Part shown: positions 1 through 7,964 of the stretch, piece after piece
How positions within the stretch are numbered: the first letter of the stretch is position 1
Layout of the letters: every line of letters starts with the position of its first letter
Assembly (NCBI GenBank): GCA_020636225.1
Contig: JACJYI010000003.1
Location: 434,001 to 498,000 of the forward strand
Length of the DNA stretch: 64,000 nucleotides
Direction: 5' to 3'
DNA from: Lewinellaceae bacterium
GTDB taxonomy: Bacteria > Bacteroidota > Bacteroidia > Chitinophagales > Saprospiraceae
Translations under genes and position numbers: made by a program
The notes under the pieces: model-generated
Database searches by the model: none
Told to the model about the DNA's origin: nothing
What the model saw: only the letters and a program-made list of their open reading frames with translations

Positions 1-1212
1 GACGATGTAGTGGACGCGATGGTCCCCCGGGAATTCCGACGTCGCGGTGATCCGTACCGGCCTGTCGTGGATCCGGGTGTTGAATTCACCCGGGATGAAA
101 AACGGCTGGACCAGTCCGAAACTGTCCTGCAACCAGGCATGACGCGCCAATTCAGGATGAACGGCCACCAGATGGGACAGGCAGGCAACCTCCTCAGGGG
201 ACGCTCCAGAGGTGTAGGTCGTCTGGAGGCTTCCATCCGGATCGGCCGGCGTGTTCACCTGGCACAAGCGTGACCAGACCGGATGTTCAGGGTGGGCAAA
301 GCCGGCCAGGCCATTCAAGGCGAGTTGTTCCGCCTGATCAGCATATTCGGCGCGCCCGGTCAGGACCAGCAGCCGATGGTAGATGTTCAGGAGCAGGAGT
401 TGGTCAGCGGGTGGACAGGGCGAGTGTTCATCCCCGACCGATGATGCAGCTGTGGAAGGAGACCAGATCCCGCCAGGCTGGATGCCGTCATTGATGCCGT
501 CCATCAGCCGATCGACGTCCTGCCGGTAGTGATGCTGTCCGGTCATGCTCCAGGCCATCAGCTTGGGGTATAGCTGTTGGAGGGGCGTCCCCTCTACCGG
601 GACCGTGGCCAGGTGGACCAGCATCTCCCTGTATGATGGGCGGTCGGATACCTGGACCAGGTCAAACAGGAGGTCGAGCAGTTCGGGGTTGCCCTGGGGA
701 GGGTACACGGCAGGGTCCTGCCATCTGGCCAGAAGGTTCGCGGTGGCTTGATGGACCGTTCGGATCATGGAGGTGTCCCTGGCATATACCGCCCAGTCCA
801 GCCAGGCGTGGATCATGGACGGGTCGGCCGGCCAATCAGAGGAGGAAGACATCCATGCGTTCTGGCTGGCCTTGACCTGTTGATGGATGATGTCCTTCCG
901 GGTAGAGTTGTGTTCCATCAGGGCATACCCGATGATGCTTCTCCACCAGGGCCAGAACCGGGCCGGGAAGCGGGACAGGTCCAGGCCATCGGTTTGCCAG
1001 TCAACCAATGAGTCCGGGTGGCCCAGCGGTCCGGACAGGTTAACGTCCAATTCTTGCTGAAACCAGCCCATTGGCTGAAACTGGTGAAGCGTTCCGGTCC
1101 GCCAGGCCGACTGGATGGGTGGCTGCTGGGCGTTGGCCCAACCGGACATACCGATCAGCAGGATGCCGATCCACGCGATAGGGCGGAATGGTTTACAAAA
1201 GGGTCTGGTCAT
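1..1212 (-). CDS. Exported GH127-like (DUF1680) glycosidase, 5' part only
   Basis: Minus-strand frame open without a stop from the ATG at 1212 to the window edge, at least 404 codons; the C-terminus is missing. The N-terminus has a signal peptide (basic start, hydrophobic IGILLIGMSGW, cleavage near ANA-QQ). The later part reads like the alpha/alpha-barrel of DUF1680/GH127 beta-L-arabinofuranosidases: a segment TGRAEYADQAEQLALNGLAG, then a Cys-containing stretch and ELARHAWLQDSFGLVQPFF, in the order of the family's helices and first beta-sandwich strand. GH127 and related enzymes remove L-arabinofuranose or similar sugars from plant or algal glycans. Export fits a polysaccharide-degrading role in the periplasm or outside. 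The family call rests on pattern only, and the catalytic Cys/Glu set could not be confirmed. It is divergent from the DUF302 gene, with a CRP-like site between them. Confidence 0.55.
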   Translation of the reverse strand, partial: MTRPFCKPFRPIAWIGILLIGMSGWANAQQPPIQSAWRTGTLHQFQPMGWFQQELDVNLSGPLGHPDSLVDWQTDGLDLSRFPARFWPWWRSIIGYALMEHNSTRKDIIHQQVKASQNAWMSSSSDWPADPSMIHAWLDWAVYARDTSMIRTVHQATANLLARWQDPAVYPPQGNPELLDLLFDLVQVSDRPSYREMLVHLATVPVEGTPLQQLYPKLMAWSMTGQHHYRQDVDRLMDGINDGIQPGGIWSPSTAASSVGDEHSPCPPADQLLLLNIYHRLLVLTGRAEYADQAEQLALNGLAGFAHPEHPVWSRLCQVNTPADPDGSLQTTYTSGASPEEVACLSHLVAVHPELARHAWLQDSFGLVQPFFIPGEFNTRIHDRPVRITATSEFPGDHRVHYIV

Positions 1213-1297
1213 TACGGGCAGATCGAATCAGCCCTCAATATCGGGTTTCGGGAGGAGATTAGGGTATAAGGCAGATGGACAGCGAAACCCGCTCCGG

Positions 1298-1313
1298 TGT
1301 GATCGGGGTCACA
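1298..1313. promoter_or_regulatory. CRP-type palindrome upstream of the DUF302 / moaA operon
   Basis: The sequence TGTGA-N6-TCACA matches both CRP half-sites exactly. A near-match to the Bacteroidota -7 element (CATCTTTG, 1335-1342) follows, which would put the start site near 1346 and the palindrome centre at about -40, the usual class II activator position. There is no obvious -33 TTG, which fits an activator-dependent promoter. The site lies inside a longer open frame starting at 1275, so it also supports the ATG at 1359 as the DUF302 start. It could equally serve the divergent glycosidase gene. Confidence 0.5.
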
Positions 1314-1358
1314 ACCCGGATCATGCGGTCGGGGCATCTTTGCATCAAACCTCTGGTT

Positions 1359-1763
1359 ATGGCCTACTACGTATCAACGATCCTGCATCAGTCCTTTCCC
1401 GAAGCAGTGGAGGCGACGATCGGAGCCTTGAAAGAAAAGGGATTCGGGATCATCACCCGGATCGATCTGCAGGAGACCTTTCATCAGAAGATCGGCAAGG
1501 ATATCCGGCCCTATCTGATCCTGGGAGCCTGCAATCCGAATTATGCCTACGAGGCGCTCCAGAAGGAGAACAAGGTGGGGACGATGCTGCCCTGCAATGT
1601 GATCGTCCAGGAACTGGCCGATGGGTCCGTCGAAGTGGCCGCTATCGATCCGGTGGCCTCCATGGCGGCGATCGACAATCCGGAACTGCTGGAACTGGCC
1701 GGTCAGGTGGCAGAACAGTTGGTATCGACCATCGCGGGTCTGGGATCCGACCAGGCACCGTGA
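1359..1763 (+). CDS. DUF302 domain protein
   Basis: 134 aa, essentially one DUF302 domain (COG3439). Family hallmarks are visible: MAYYVSTI at the start, LKEKGFGIITRIDL, RPYLILGACNPNYAY, MLPCNVIVQE and AIDPVASM. The Cys in GACNP and the one in LPCNV are typical of the family. DUF302 proteins are small dimeric proteins of uncertain function, some proposed to bind small ligands or heme. The frame is open from an ATG at 1275, but the ATG at 1359 gives the usual family N-terminus and leaves the CRP-like site outside the gene. It is followed 43 bp later by moaA, so it is probably the first gene of the Moco operon. No signal peptide, so cytoplasmic. Confidence 0.85.
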   Translation: MAYYVSTILHQSFPEAVEATIGALKEKGFGIITRIDLQETFHQKIGKDIRPYLILGACNPNYAYEALQKENKVGTMLPCNVIVQELADGSVEVAAIDPVASMAAIDNPELLELAGQVAEQLVSTIAGLGSDQAP

Positions 1764-1806
1764 ACCAGATTACCCTTCACCGTGTGTTTCACCGTATCTT
1801 TGAACA

Positions 1807-2796
1807 ATGGCCTCCATCCTGACCGACCGGCACGGGCGTTTTCACGACTACCTCCGCATCTCCCTGACCGATGCGTGCAACCTGCGTTGTCAGTATTGCA
1901 TGCCGGTGGAGGACATGCACTTCATGAATCGCTCGGAGCTGATGACCGTGGATGAACTGGACACCCTGGCCGGCCTCTTCGTCCGGCATGGGGTGAGGAA
2001 GATCCGCCTGACCGGCGGCGAGCCCCTGGTGCGCAAGGAAGCGGCCGAGATCATCGAGCGCCTGGGGCGATATCCGGTGACTTTGGCGATCACCACCAAT
2101 GGCGTGTTGGTCGATCGGTTTGTCGATGTGTTTCAACGGGTCGGACTGCGCTCGGTCAATGTGAGTCTTGACTCCCTCGACCCGACTGTCAACCAGATGA
2201 TCACCCGGCGGGATCATCTGCAGATTGTCGTGGAACAGATCGAACAGCTGGTGGCGAGGGGGTTCCATGTCAAGGTGAACATGGTGGTGATGAAGGGGGT
2301 CAATGAGTTCGAGGTCGGCGATTTTGTGGCCTGGTCCAAAGATCTTCCCTTGCATATCCGCTTTATCGAGTACATGCCATTTGATGGCAACGGCTGGTCC
2401 TCTGCTCAGGTGACCACGCATCAGCAGATCCTGGAATTGTTGGAGGACCGTTTTGTGTTCGACAAGCTGCAGGATGGTCCGAACGATACCGCCAGGGCTT
2501 ACCGGGTCAAGGGGTACCGGGGGACATTTGCCGTGATCAGTACCATGAGTCAGCCATTCTGCGAGACCTGCAACCGGATCCGCCTGACGGCGGATGGCAA
2601 GCTGAAGAACTGCCTCTTCTCCTCCGGTGAGACAGATCTGCTCACCGCCTTGCGGGCCGGCCAGGACGTCGAATCCCTGATCCGGGATACCCTCCTCGCC
2701 AAGCATGCCCGTCTGGGGGGACAGCTGGCCGATGATTATCATTTGACCGATCCGGATACCTTACAGAACCGCTCCATGATCGCCATTGGAGGTTGA
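1807..2796 (+). CDS. moaA: GTP 3',8-cyclase MoaA
   Basis: 329 aa radical-SAM enzyme that, with MoaC, turns GTP into cyclic pyranopterin monophosphate, the first step of molybdenum cofactor synthesis in the cytoplasm. The SAM [4Fe-4S] cluster motif is CNLRCQYC (Cys24, Cys28, Cys31). The second, substrate-binding cluster is formed by Cys252, Cys255 and Cys269 (CETCNRIRLTADGKLKNC). The glycine-rich SAM motif TGGEPL lies near residue 70. The protein ends in the conserved Gly-Gly tail needed for activity (MIAIGG). Length is normal for the family. It heads the classic Moco genes after DUF302 and shares direction and tight spacing with the rest of the locus. Confidence 0.97.
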   Translation: MASILTDRHGRFHDYLRISLTDACNLRCQYCMPVEDMHFMNRSELMTVDELDTLAGLFVRHGVRKIRLTGGEPLVRKEAAEIIERLGRYPVTLAITTNGVLVDRFVDVFQRVGLRSVNVSLDSLDPTVNQMITRRDHLQIVVEQIEQLVARGFHVKVNMVVMKGVNEFEVGDFVAWSKDLPLHIRFIEYMPFDGNGWSSAQVTTHQQILELLEDRFVFDKLQDGPNDTARAYRVKGYRGTFAVISTMSQPFCETCNRIRLTADGKLKNCLFSSGETDLLTALRAGQDVESLIRDTLLAKHARLGGQLADDYHLTDPDTLQNRSMIAIGG

Positions 2797-2817
2797 TCAG
2801 CATTGCATTTGCCTGGC

Positions 2818-2833
2818 GATGATCTAGATCATC
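2818..2833. promoter_or_regulatory. Perfect 16-bp palindrome, CRP/FNR-like
   Basis: GATGATCTAGATCATC is its own reverse complement. Its core TGAT-CTAG-ATCA resembles both the FNR box (TTGAT-N4-ATCAA) and the centre of the CRP consensus. It lies in the 60-bp gap between moaA and the next gene. A sequence matching the -7 element exactly (TAATTTTG, 2877-2884) sits about 50 bp downstream, inside the annotated start of that gene. With that promoter the palindrome would be centred near -62, the class I position, and translation would start at the in-frame GTG at 2890. This arrangement is inferred. Confidence 0.4.
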
Positions 2834-2856
2834 ACCCCTGATGATCCGGATGATGG

Positions 2857-3591
2857 ATGTCATCTCAGGCCTGGGATAATTTTGTTATCGTGGAGGCATA
2901 TGCATCGCAACGCACAAAGATTGACGATCTCTTTCAAGGACGTCGACTCGACTGGCTGTATGCCCAGTCGCCCCTTTCCCATGACCGGACCTATTACGAA
3001 CAGTTGATCCGACTGCAAGCGGCCATCTACGATCTGGATGCCTTCCTGGAGCGATCCTGGATCATTGCGCTGGAGGAACTGAACGAATACTGGCGAATCA
3101 TCCATGACCGCCTGGCCGCGTTCCATTTCAATGAAGCGGATCGCGACCGAAAGCTGCGGGATATCAAGGTCTATCAGACCCACGAACTGCTCACCCGGAC
3201 CGGCGGGAACCCGATCACCATTCCCATTACGGAATTCTATCACTACAAGACCTGTGATGTCCGACTGATCAGGCAACTGATCTACGAGGGTGACCCGCGA
3301 CTGGCGCAGGTGATGCCCGAAGCGGTCTGGCGTTATTACGACTGGCTGACCGAAGTGCAGGATGACCTGGAAGACCAGGAGGAGGACCGGAATACGTATA
3401 ATGTCAATCGCTACCTCCATGCCCTGGACCATCTGGGGCCAGAGAAAACAAAGAGCTCCTATTTGAGCTACATCCGCCACATCTCCAGTGCGGCGGCTGA
3501 AACCCTCCGCGACGAGGACTTTCCCCACAAGGCGGCATATCAGGAATGGATCCGGGAGGCGGTCGAGAAGGTCAAGTCCTTGCTCCAGTGA
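2857..3591 (+). CDS. Unrecognised protein in the Moco locus
   Basis: 244 aa, no signal peptide and no clear membrane segment, so probably cytoplasmic. It is rich in aromatic and charged residues and should be mainly helical. An acidic patch near residues 165-175 (EVQDDLEDQEEDRN) recalls metal-binding acidic motifs of helical enzymes such as isoprenoid synthases, but the rest of that family's signature is not evident. I do not recognise the family. It lies between moaA and moeA in the same direction, 52 bp before the moeA start, so a role in Moco synthesis or in a linked pathway is possible. The ATG at 2857 is used; an in-frame GTG at 2890, just after an exact TAnnTTTG element, is an alternative start. 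Confidence 0.75.
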   Translation: MSSQAWDNFVIVEAYASQRTKIDDLFQGRRLDWLYAQSPLSHDRTYYEQLIRLQAAIYDLDAFLERSWIIALEELNEYWRIIHDRLAAFHFNEADRDRKLRDIKVYQTHELLTRTGGNPITIPITEFYHYKTCDVRLIRQLIYEGDPRLAQVMPEAVWRYYDWLTEVQDDLEDQEEDRNTYNVNRYLHALDHLGPEKTKSSYLSYIRHISSAAAETLRDEDFPHKAAYQEWIREAVEKVKSLLQ

Positions 3592-3643
3592 CTTCTGTGA
3601 CCAGGATGACAGAGCTGTGCTGACGATTTGCGATCTTGCAGCC

Positions 3644-4852
3644 ATGCTAGATGTCCATTTCATTTCGTGGCCCGAAGCCAAGGACCTGGTGATTCGGCAT
3701 GCGCCCGTGCTTCAGCAGGAGGTGGTGCCGGTCGAGCAGGCGGGAGGTCGTATTCTGGGTGAGGATGTCCATTCGCCGGTGGATATGCCACCATTCGACA
3801 ACTCTGCCATGGACGGCTACGTGATCCGATGGTCCGATCCGCTTCCAGGCGCCTGGACGATCGTCGGGGAGATTCCTGCCGGGACAATGCCATCCAGAAC
3901 CGTCGGACCAGGCGAGGCCATGCGGATATTTACCGGGGCGCCGATCCCGCCCGGAGCGGATACCGTGATCCAGCAGGAGTGGGTCGCCCGCACCGGCGAT
4001 CGGATCAGCCTGGAGAAAGGAACGGTCCTCGCCGGCGCGCATGTGCGTGGACGGGCCACCCAGATCGCCCGAGGTGGCCTGGCCATGACGGCAGGTGAAC
4101 TACTGTCGCCCGGGGCGATCGGCTTCCTGGCCAACCTGGGCATTCCGGAGGTCTCCGTGTACCGTCGGCCGGTGGTGGATATCCTGGTGACCGGATCCGA
4201 ACTGGTCAAGCCGGGCCAGCCCCTGGGACCGGGACAGATCTATGAATCCAACTCCCATACTCTGGTCGCGGCTCTGGTAGACCAAGGTATCCAACCACGG
4301 AGCGTGCAGCATGTGACCGATGACGTCGATGCCTTTCGCCATCAGTTCCAGGAGGCGATCCAGGGATCGGATATGGTCATCATCACCGGCGGGATCTCGG
4401 TCGGGGATCATGATATCGTCCGTCAGCTGATGGAAGAGGGCGGGGTGCAAACCCACTTTTACAAGGTCCGCCAACGACCCGGCAAGCCCCTCTTCTTTGG
4501 TCAGGTCGGCTCGACCCTGGTGTTTGCGCTCCCGGGCAATCCGGCCTCCGTGACCAGTTGCTATTATCAGTATGTCTATCCCGCACTGCGCCGGATGCAG
4601 GGTTTTCGCTCGACCTTCCTGAAGAAGGTGCATCTGCCCCTCCGGGAGGGTTTTGTGAAGAAGGAAGGACTGACCTTCTTTCTCAAGGCCGTAGCTGACG
4701 AGACCGGAGTGCTGCCCCTCTCCGGGCAATTGTCCTATATCATGAGCTCCTTTGCCCGGGCCAATGCCGTGATCATGCTGGAAGAGCATCGGGCATCCTA
4801 TGAGCCCGGTGAGGTCGTGGAAGTCCACCTGCTGGATCATGGCCGGGCCTGA
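3644..4852 (+). CDS. moeA: Molybdopterin molybdenumtransferase MoeA
   Basis: 402 aa. MoeA inserts molybdate into adenylylated molybdopterin, the last common step of cofactor synthesis. Family motifs in order: DNSAMDGY (Asp52-Tyr59), FTGAPIPPGADTVIQQE, TGSEL, SNSHTL, ITGGISVGDHD with the catalytic-loop Asp, RPGKPLFFG and ALPGNPASV. The C-terminal domain IV is complete. The frame is open upstream to 3488 and would overlap the previous gene by about 100 bp, but homology begins at the ATG at 3644, where the protein reads MLDVHFISWPEA. No fused MogA domain is present here; that activity is supplied by the moaC fusion at the end of the locus. Confidence 0.95.
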   Translation: MLDVHFISWPEAKDLVIRHAPVLQQEVVPVEQAGGRILGEDVHSPVDMPPFDNSAMDGYVIRWSDPLPGAWTIVGEIPAGTMPSRTVGPGEAMRIFTGAPIPPGADTVIQQEWVARTGDRISLEKGTVLAGAHVRGRATQIARGGLAMTAGELLSPGAIGFLANLGIPEVSVYRRPVVDILVTGSELVKPGQPLGPGQIYESNSHTLVAALVDQGIQPRSVQHVTDDVDAFRHQFQEAIQGSDMVIITGGISVGDHDIVRQLMEEGGVQTHFYKVRQRPGKPLFFGQVGSTLVFALPGNPASVTSCYYQYVYPALRRMQGFRSTFLKKVHLPLREGFVKKEGLTFFLKAVADETGVLPLSGQLSYIMSSFARANAVIMLEEHRASYEPGEVVEVHLLDHGRA

Positions 4853-4927
4853 CATCATCGGGATTCGCCTGCTGGTCCGACAAGCCGGCAAGCAAACTGA
4901 ATCCCTCATCACAACGTTTGTTTGGTT

Positions 4928-5659
4928 ATGGATCCAGGTCTCCTGTTCTATCTGATCTTGCTGGTGGTGGCATTTTTTTACGCCAGCGTCGGCCATGGTG
5001 GTGCCAGCGGGTATCTGGCCGTCATGGCCCTGTTCGGGCTGGCGCCTGAGGTCATGCGCCCATCGGCACTGGTCCTGAACGTGATCGTGTCCTCCCTGGC
5101 ATTCTACCAGTACAGTCGTCGAGGATATTTTCGCATGTCCCTGTTTCTGCCGTTCGCGGTGGGTTCCATTCCGGCCTCTTTTATCGGCGGAACCATCGTG
5201 GTTGACCCCGGTATCTACAAGCAGATCCTGGGCGGACTCCTGGTCGTCGCCGTATTGCGGATGTTGTGGGAGATCCGCCAGAAGCAGATCCCTTTCCGGG
5301 ATGTCCAATGGATCTGGGCGATCCTGATCGGCGCGGGGATCGGCCTGTTCTCCGGGATGATCGGCATTGGCGGCGGCATCATCCTGTCGCCGGTGATCCT
5401 GCTCCTGCATTGGGCGAACATGAAAGAGACGGCGGCTGTTTCAGCCTTGTTTATTCTGGTCAACTCCCTGGCCGGGCTGGCCGGTTTGATGACGGCTGAT
5501 CTGCAGCTGGATACCCGCCTGGTCTGGATGATCCTCGCCGCATTTGGTGGGGGTATGGCTGGGAGTTATCTTGGTGCCCGGCGACTGGGAAGTACCTGGT
5601 TGCGCTATGTCCTGGCAGCTGTCCTCTTGATCGCCGCCGTAAAATTGATCCTGATCTGA
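4928..5659 (+). CDS. TauE/SafE family membrane permease
   Basis: 243 aa integral membrane protein with about eight hydrophobic segments in two related halves. The conserved loops GHGGASGYLAVMALFGL near residue 25 and the half-repeat SGMIGIGGGIILSPVILL near residue 145 are typical of the TauE/SafE (former DUF81) family. Members export or import sulfite, sulfoacetate, organosulfonates or similar anions. The ATG at 4928 is preferred to an in-frame TTG at 4922. Its stop overlaps the moaD start (ATGA-type overlap at 5657-5661), so the two are translationally coupled. Its place inside the Moco locus suggests transport of an anion linked to Moco, such as molybdate, sulfite or a sulfur source; the substrate cannot be read from sequence. 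Confidence 0.88.
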   Translation: MDPGLLFYLILLVVAFFYASVGHGGASGYLAVMALFGLAPEVMRPSALVLNVIVSSLAFYQYSRRGYFRMSLFLPFAVGSIPASFIGGTIVVDPGIYKQILGGLLVVAVLRMLWEIRQKQIPFRDVQWIWAILIGAGIGLFSGMIGIGGGIILSPVILLLHWANMKETAAVSALFILVNSLAGLAGLMTADLQLDTRLVWMILAAFGGGMAGSYLGARRLGSTWLRYVLAAVLLIAAVKLILI

Positions 5660-5910
5660 TGCACACAGATACCAAACCAATGATCCATCTGCTGGCCTTC
5701 GGCATGATCGCCGACGTCCTGGAACACCCGGAGAAAGACTGGCCCTGGTCGGCAGATACCGCCATGCTTCGGGCTGCACTGATCAAGGCGTACCCCGAGT
5801 TGAGGGACCTTCCGTTTGTCATTGCCGTGAACATGGATGTTGCCGGCGGCGAACAGCCCATCCCACCCGGGGCGACGGTGGCCCTGTTACCTCCCTATTC
5901 GGGCGGATAA
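5659..5910 (+). CDS. moaD: Molybdopterin synthase small subunit MoaD
   Basis: 83 aa ubiquitin-fold protein ending in the required Gly-Gly (PPYSGG), which becomes a thiocarboxylate that donates sulfur to precursor Z. The segment PIPPGATVALLPPYSGG matches the MoaD/ThiS C-terminal consensus. Start overlaps the stop of the preceding permease by one base. The partner MoaE follows 40 bp downstream. The first seven residues before MIHLLAFG are not needed by the fold, so an internal ATG at 5680 is a possible alternative start. The enzyme that activates MoaD (MoeB) is not in the window. Confidence 0.92.
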   Translation: MHTDTKPMIHLLAFGMIADVLEHPEKDWPWSADTAMLRAALIKAYPELRDLPFVIAVNMDVAGGEQPIPPGATVALLPPYSGG

Positions 5911-5950
5911 TCCGGAAGAATTGATCACCTTGTCCAACCAACCCAAGAAA

Positions 5951-6379
5951 ATGAAGAACATATTTATCCAGGGTTCGATCGCCGCCTCGTTTATCGGCGA
6001 ATCCATAGCCAAGCACCAATCCAAGACGGATATCGGTGCGCATGCGATCTTTCTCGGACAGGTCCGTGCGGATGTCATCGATGGTCAACCGGTCAGTCGG
6101 ATCGATTACACAGCGTATGAGGACATGGCCCTGCAGAAGGTGCACGAGATCCGGGAAGCGGCATTCGACAAGTATCCGTTGACCTGCATGCACATTTATC
6201 ACAGCCTGGGGTCGGTAGGGGTCGGTGAGATCAGTTTCTTTGTCTTTGTTTCCTCGGCTCACCGGGCGGCTGCCTTTGATGCCCTGCGCGAGATCGTGGA
6301 TGCCATCAAGGCCGATGTGCCTATCTGGGGAAAAGAGATCTTCGCGGAGGGACAAGGCTCCTGGAAAGTGAACCAGTAA
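5951..6379 (+). CDS. moaE: Molybdopterin synthase large subunit MoaE
   Basis: 142 aa. With MoaD it forms molybdopterin synthase, which adds two sulfurs to cyclic pyranopterin monophosphate. Signature elements: GAHAIFLGQVR near residue 30, the YEDMALQKV helix, IYHSLGSVGVGEISFFV and the active-site lysines Lys120 and Lys128 (DAIKADVPIWGKE). The frame extends upstream to 5837 and into moaD, but family similarity begins at the ATG at 5951 (MKNIFIQG). Same direction and close spacing as moaD and moaCB. Confidence 0.95.
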   Translation: MKNIFIQGSIAASFIGESIAKHQSKTDIGAHAIFLGQVRADVIDGQPVSRIDYTAYEDMALQKVHEIREAAFDKYPLTCMHIYHSLGSVGVGEISFFVFVSSAHRAAAFDALREIVDAIKADVPIWGKEIFAEGQGSWKVNQ

Positions 6380-6400
6380 TCATCAGAAGCATACAACCAT

Positions 6401-7318
6401 ATGAACGATATCACCCGGAAGATCAACACGCGACGGCAGGCCACGGCCGAAGCCTTCCTGACTGTCAGCGATCCGGAAACCCTGGAGGTCATCCGCCGGA
6501 GGGAGGTGCCCAAAGGGGATGTCTTTGAAATGAGTCGCGCTGCCGGCCTGCTGGCGATCAAAAAGACTTCCGATGTGATCCCGGACTGTCATCCCCTGCC
6601 CATTGAGCAGGCATCCATCCACAGTTCGATCGAGGGGGAGGTTATTCGTATCGAGGTGGCTGTTCAATCGATCTATCGCACCGGTGTGGAGGTCGAGGCC
6701 ATGCATGGCGCGGCGATTACGGCACTGACCATGTACGACATGCTCAAGCCCATTGACAAGGGTGTGGAGATCGGCTCGATCCGCCTGGTGAGCAAAAAGG
6801 GTGGCAAATCCCAGTTTCGCGACCATGTGGGGCTGGGCGTCCGTGCCGGTATCGTGGTCTGCTCGGACAGTGTTTCCGCCGGAGGTAAGGAGGACAAGGC
6901 GGGCCTGGCCATCCGGGAACACCTGGAACAATGGGAGGTGGAGGTCGCCCACTATATGATCATTCCGGATGAGCCAGACGCTATCGGCCGGCAGGTGGAG
7001 CGAATGACGGGCGATAAAGCAGTCGACCTCCTCCTGTTCACGGGAGGTACGGGGTTGTCACCACGGGATGTCACCCCGGAAACGATCCGGCCGCTGCTGG
7101 ATCGGGAGATCCCCGGGATCATGGAAGCCGCCCGTCAGTATGGACAGGAACGGACGCCGTTTGCCATGCTGAGCCGGGGTGTGGCGGGAATGAAGGGAAA
7201 TACCCTGATCCTGACCTTGCCCGGATCCACCAACGGTGCCCGCGAAACCATGGACGCCCTGTTTCCCTATGTCCTGCACATCTTCCGGGTTGCCCAGGGC
7301 ATGCGTCACGATGGTTGA
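6401..7318 (+). CDS. moaCB: Bifunctional MoaC-MogA fusion
   Basis: 305 aa with two Moco domains. Residues 1 to about 145 are MoaC, cyclic pyranopterin monophosphate synthase: KKTSDVIPDCHPLPI, EVEAMHGAAITALTMYD and DMLKPIDKG, which varies from the usual DMCKAVDKG but keeps the Asp and Lys. Residues from about 150 are MogA/MoaB, molybdopterin adenylyltransferase: GIVVCSDSVSAG, FTGGTGLSPRDVTPE and LPGSTNGARE. The second domain adenylates molybdopterin before MoeA acts. Such fusions are known in Bacteroidota. It closes the Moco locus 22 bp after moaE; with MoaA, MoaD, MoaE and MoeA the pathway is complete except for MoeB-type activation. Confidence 0.95.
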   Translation: MNDITRKINTRRQATAEAFLTVSDPETLEVIRRREVPKGDVFEMSRAAGLLAIKKTSDVIPDCHPLPIEQASIHSSIEGEVIRIEVAVQSIYRTGVEVEAMHGAAITALTMYDMLKPIDKGVEIGSIRLVSKKGGKSQFRDHVGLGVRAGIVVCSDSVSAGGKEDKAGLAIREHLEQWEVEVAHYMIIPDEPDAIGRQVERMTGDKAVDLLLFTGGTGLSPRDVTPETIRPLLDREIPGIMEAARQYGQERTPFAMLSRGVAGMKGNTLILTLPGSTNGARETMDALFPYVLHIFRVAQGMRHDG

Positions 7319-7387
7319 TCGGTAACCGGAGTACACTTGCTGCCTGATCATGTGTGAACAGAGGAATTTATCCACTACCTTCGCGAC

Positions 7388-7867
7388 ATGCGTCATCCGT
7401 TGCGTTGGATCGCCTTTTGGGCCTTTGCCTTGTCCCTGTTTCTGCCGGTATTTCATGGGAGTGACCTGAAGGGCTACCATGTCGTCCTGTTCGGGGCGGT
7501 CGGCCTGATCCATTTCCATGTGTTCCTGGGCTTGCCCTGGCTCGCGAATCTCGGATTCTTCCTGGCCTTTCGCATGCGCGGCAGTATTCGCCGGACCGGG
7601 GTCGTCCTGATCTCCCTGGTGATGGCTTCCTTTGCCTGGGGGATTGATGAATTGCCCCAGGATCTGACCGAGAATCTGAACGGTGTCACCGCCGACTGGG
7701 GGTTGCGGATCTGGTATCTGGCCTTTGTCATCCTCACCATAGATGCCCTGCTGGGCCGATATGCGGGTGTGCGGTTCTCCCGAAAGAAAAAAGCGGTCGC
7801 CGAGACTGAGACTGCTGACAAGGCAACATCCCCTCAACAGGAGGAGCACCATTCTGCCATGCTCTGA
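7388..7867 (+). CDS. Small membrane protein, function unknown
   Basis: 159 aa with four likely transmembrane helices (about residues 8-23, 30-60, 68-85 and 105-125) and a charged cytoplasmic tail rich in Lys, Glu and Thr. No enzyme motif is visible and I do not recognise the family. It lies 69 bp after the Moco locus, with a sequence resembling the Bacteroidota -7 element (TACCTTCG near 7375) just before it, so it probably has its own promoter. It is followed by the di-heme peroxidase gene. Confidence 0.75.
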   Translation: MRHPLRWIAFWAFALSLFLPVFHGSDLKGYHVVLFGAVGLIHFHVFLGLPWLANLGFFLAFRMRGSIRRTGVVLISLVMASFAWGIDELPQDLTENLNGVTADWGLRIWYLAFVILTIDALLGRYAGVRFSRKKKAVAETETADKATSPQQEEHHSAML

Positions 7868-7964
7868 TTTTTTTTCAATGGAGGGTGGTCCCCATTAAAC
7901 CTGACCTGGATCGCATCGTCCAACCTCCGTACCCTCGATCCCCGCACACATAAGCGTTTGCCCT

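Noticed and set aside
1..1011. Several short plus-strand open frames at the left edge
   Set aside because: They lie opposite a continuous minus-strand frame with signal peptide and GH127-like sequence.
3488..3643. Upstream extension of moeA
   Set aside because: It overlaps the previous gene in another frame and lacks family similarity; the MoeA N-terminus starts at 3644.
4100..5410. Long minus-strand open frame (436 aa) opposite moeA and the permease
   Set aside because: It is antisense to two well-supported genes and has no domain features; high GC creates long shadow frames.
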